Made by a program: the position numbers and the translations under genes
Notes under the pieces: model-generated
What the model was told of the DNA's origin: nothing
What the model saw: only the letters and a program-made list of their open reading frames with translations
Database searches by the model: none
In this document: piece after piece, positions 12,259 to 12,378 of the stretch
Position numbering within the stretch: position 1 is the stretch's first letter
Layout: each line of letters opens with the position of its first letter
DNA from: an uncultured Intrasporangium sp.
GTDB taxonomy: Bacteria > Actinomycetota > Actinomycetes > Actinomycetales > Dermatophilaceae
Length of the DNA stretch: 12,378 bases
Direction: 5' to 3'
Assembly: GCA_937873285.1 (NCBI GenBank)
Contig: CALMNV010000021.1
Location: 1-12,378 of the forward strand

Positions 12259-12345
12259 GGTGCCAGGTCCGGCCGTCGTGGGCTAGTGCTCGGATCCACG
12301 CGGATTCGGTTGTCTACCGCTCTATTCCTCAATGCCTAGAAGCCG

Positions 12346-12378
12346 CTAGAGGATGTCATCCACGGCGGCAGCGGTGTC
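12346..12378 (-). CDS. C-terminal end of a minus-strand gene entering from the right edge
   Basis: The minus strand reads D-T-A-A-A-V-D-D-I-L then TAG, in a codon style (GC-ending) like the other genes. Beyond the TAG, base composition drops in GC, as expected for an intergenic gap. Ten codons are too few to name a product. A helical tail like this occurs in many proteins, including WXG100 proteins, but nothing here proves that. The rest of 12223-12345 holds only the promoter of the previous gene and two CTAG tetramers. Confidence 0.4.
   Translation of the reverse strand, partial: DTAAAVDDIL

Noticed and set aside
10468..12339. A 623-codon plus-strand open frame over the DinB-family, cupin and 244-residue genes
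   Set aside because: It covers three minus-strand genes with clear motifs and starts; it has no domain signature and no promoter or ribosome site.
12282..12350. The lower-GC right end as an attachment site or horizontal-transfer boundary
   Set aside because: It is short, looks like a normal intergenic gap between two minus-strand genes, and no tRNA, repeat pair or recombinase is visible.

Overview
The window is very GC-rich (mostly G or C at third codon positions), densely packed, and has short intergenic gaps with TANNNT promoter boxes. This fits a high-GC actinobacterium, most plausibly a Micrococcales member of the Intrasporangiaceae/Dermatophilaceae type; the family-level placement is inference. 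I see no rRNA, tRNA, transposase, CRISPR array or phage gene, and no gene-free stretch above 300 bases. It reads as ordinary chromosome, with one compact fluoride-resistance module.

Layout, left to right. A minus-strand penicillin-binding lipoprotein (C-terminus off the left edge) is divergent from a plus-strand group: an App1-type phosphatidate phosphatase, 12 bases later an Fpg/Nei-type DNA glycosylase, then with its own promoter a SprT-like zinc metalloprotease, then a 193-residue protein I cannot name. A convergent rhodanese (minus) follows, divergent from a PdxY-type pyridoxal kinase. After a promoter-like box and a perfect dyad comes a AAA-type ATPase with a C-terminal winged helix. It converges on a minus-strand FetB-type permease.

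The centrepiece lies at 8900-10384. The permease promoter and the promoter of a fluoride riboswitch share the same TA step of their -10 boxes, on opposite strands. The riboswitch aptamer (8943-8992) can be folded by hand: P1, the pseudoknot and P2 are all present. It leads into a hairpin that hides the ribosome binding site of crcB1. The operon crcB1-DUF190-crcB2 is joined by ATGA and GTGA overlaps and ends at a 15-bp-arm hairpin. The likely logic is that fluoride stabilises the aptamer, frees the ribosome site, and two dissimilar CrcB subunits form a heterodimeric fluoride channel, with a DUF190 protein of unknown role between them.

The right end carries minus-strand genes: a DinB/DUF664-type four-helix protein, a small cupin, a 244-residue protein with only a weak resemblance to EspG-like proteins, and the last codons of another gene at the edge.

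Four window-wide patterns stand out. The octamer CGGCATAC/GTATGCCG occurs 11 times where roughly 0.4 would be expected from base composition. Six genes start exactly six bases after a TANNNT box, so they look leaderless. There are several short tandem duplications, two of them across stop codons. All eight CTAG tetramers lie in promoters, intergenic DNA or stop codons.
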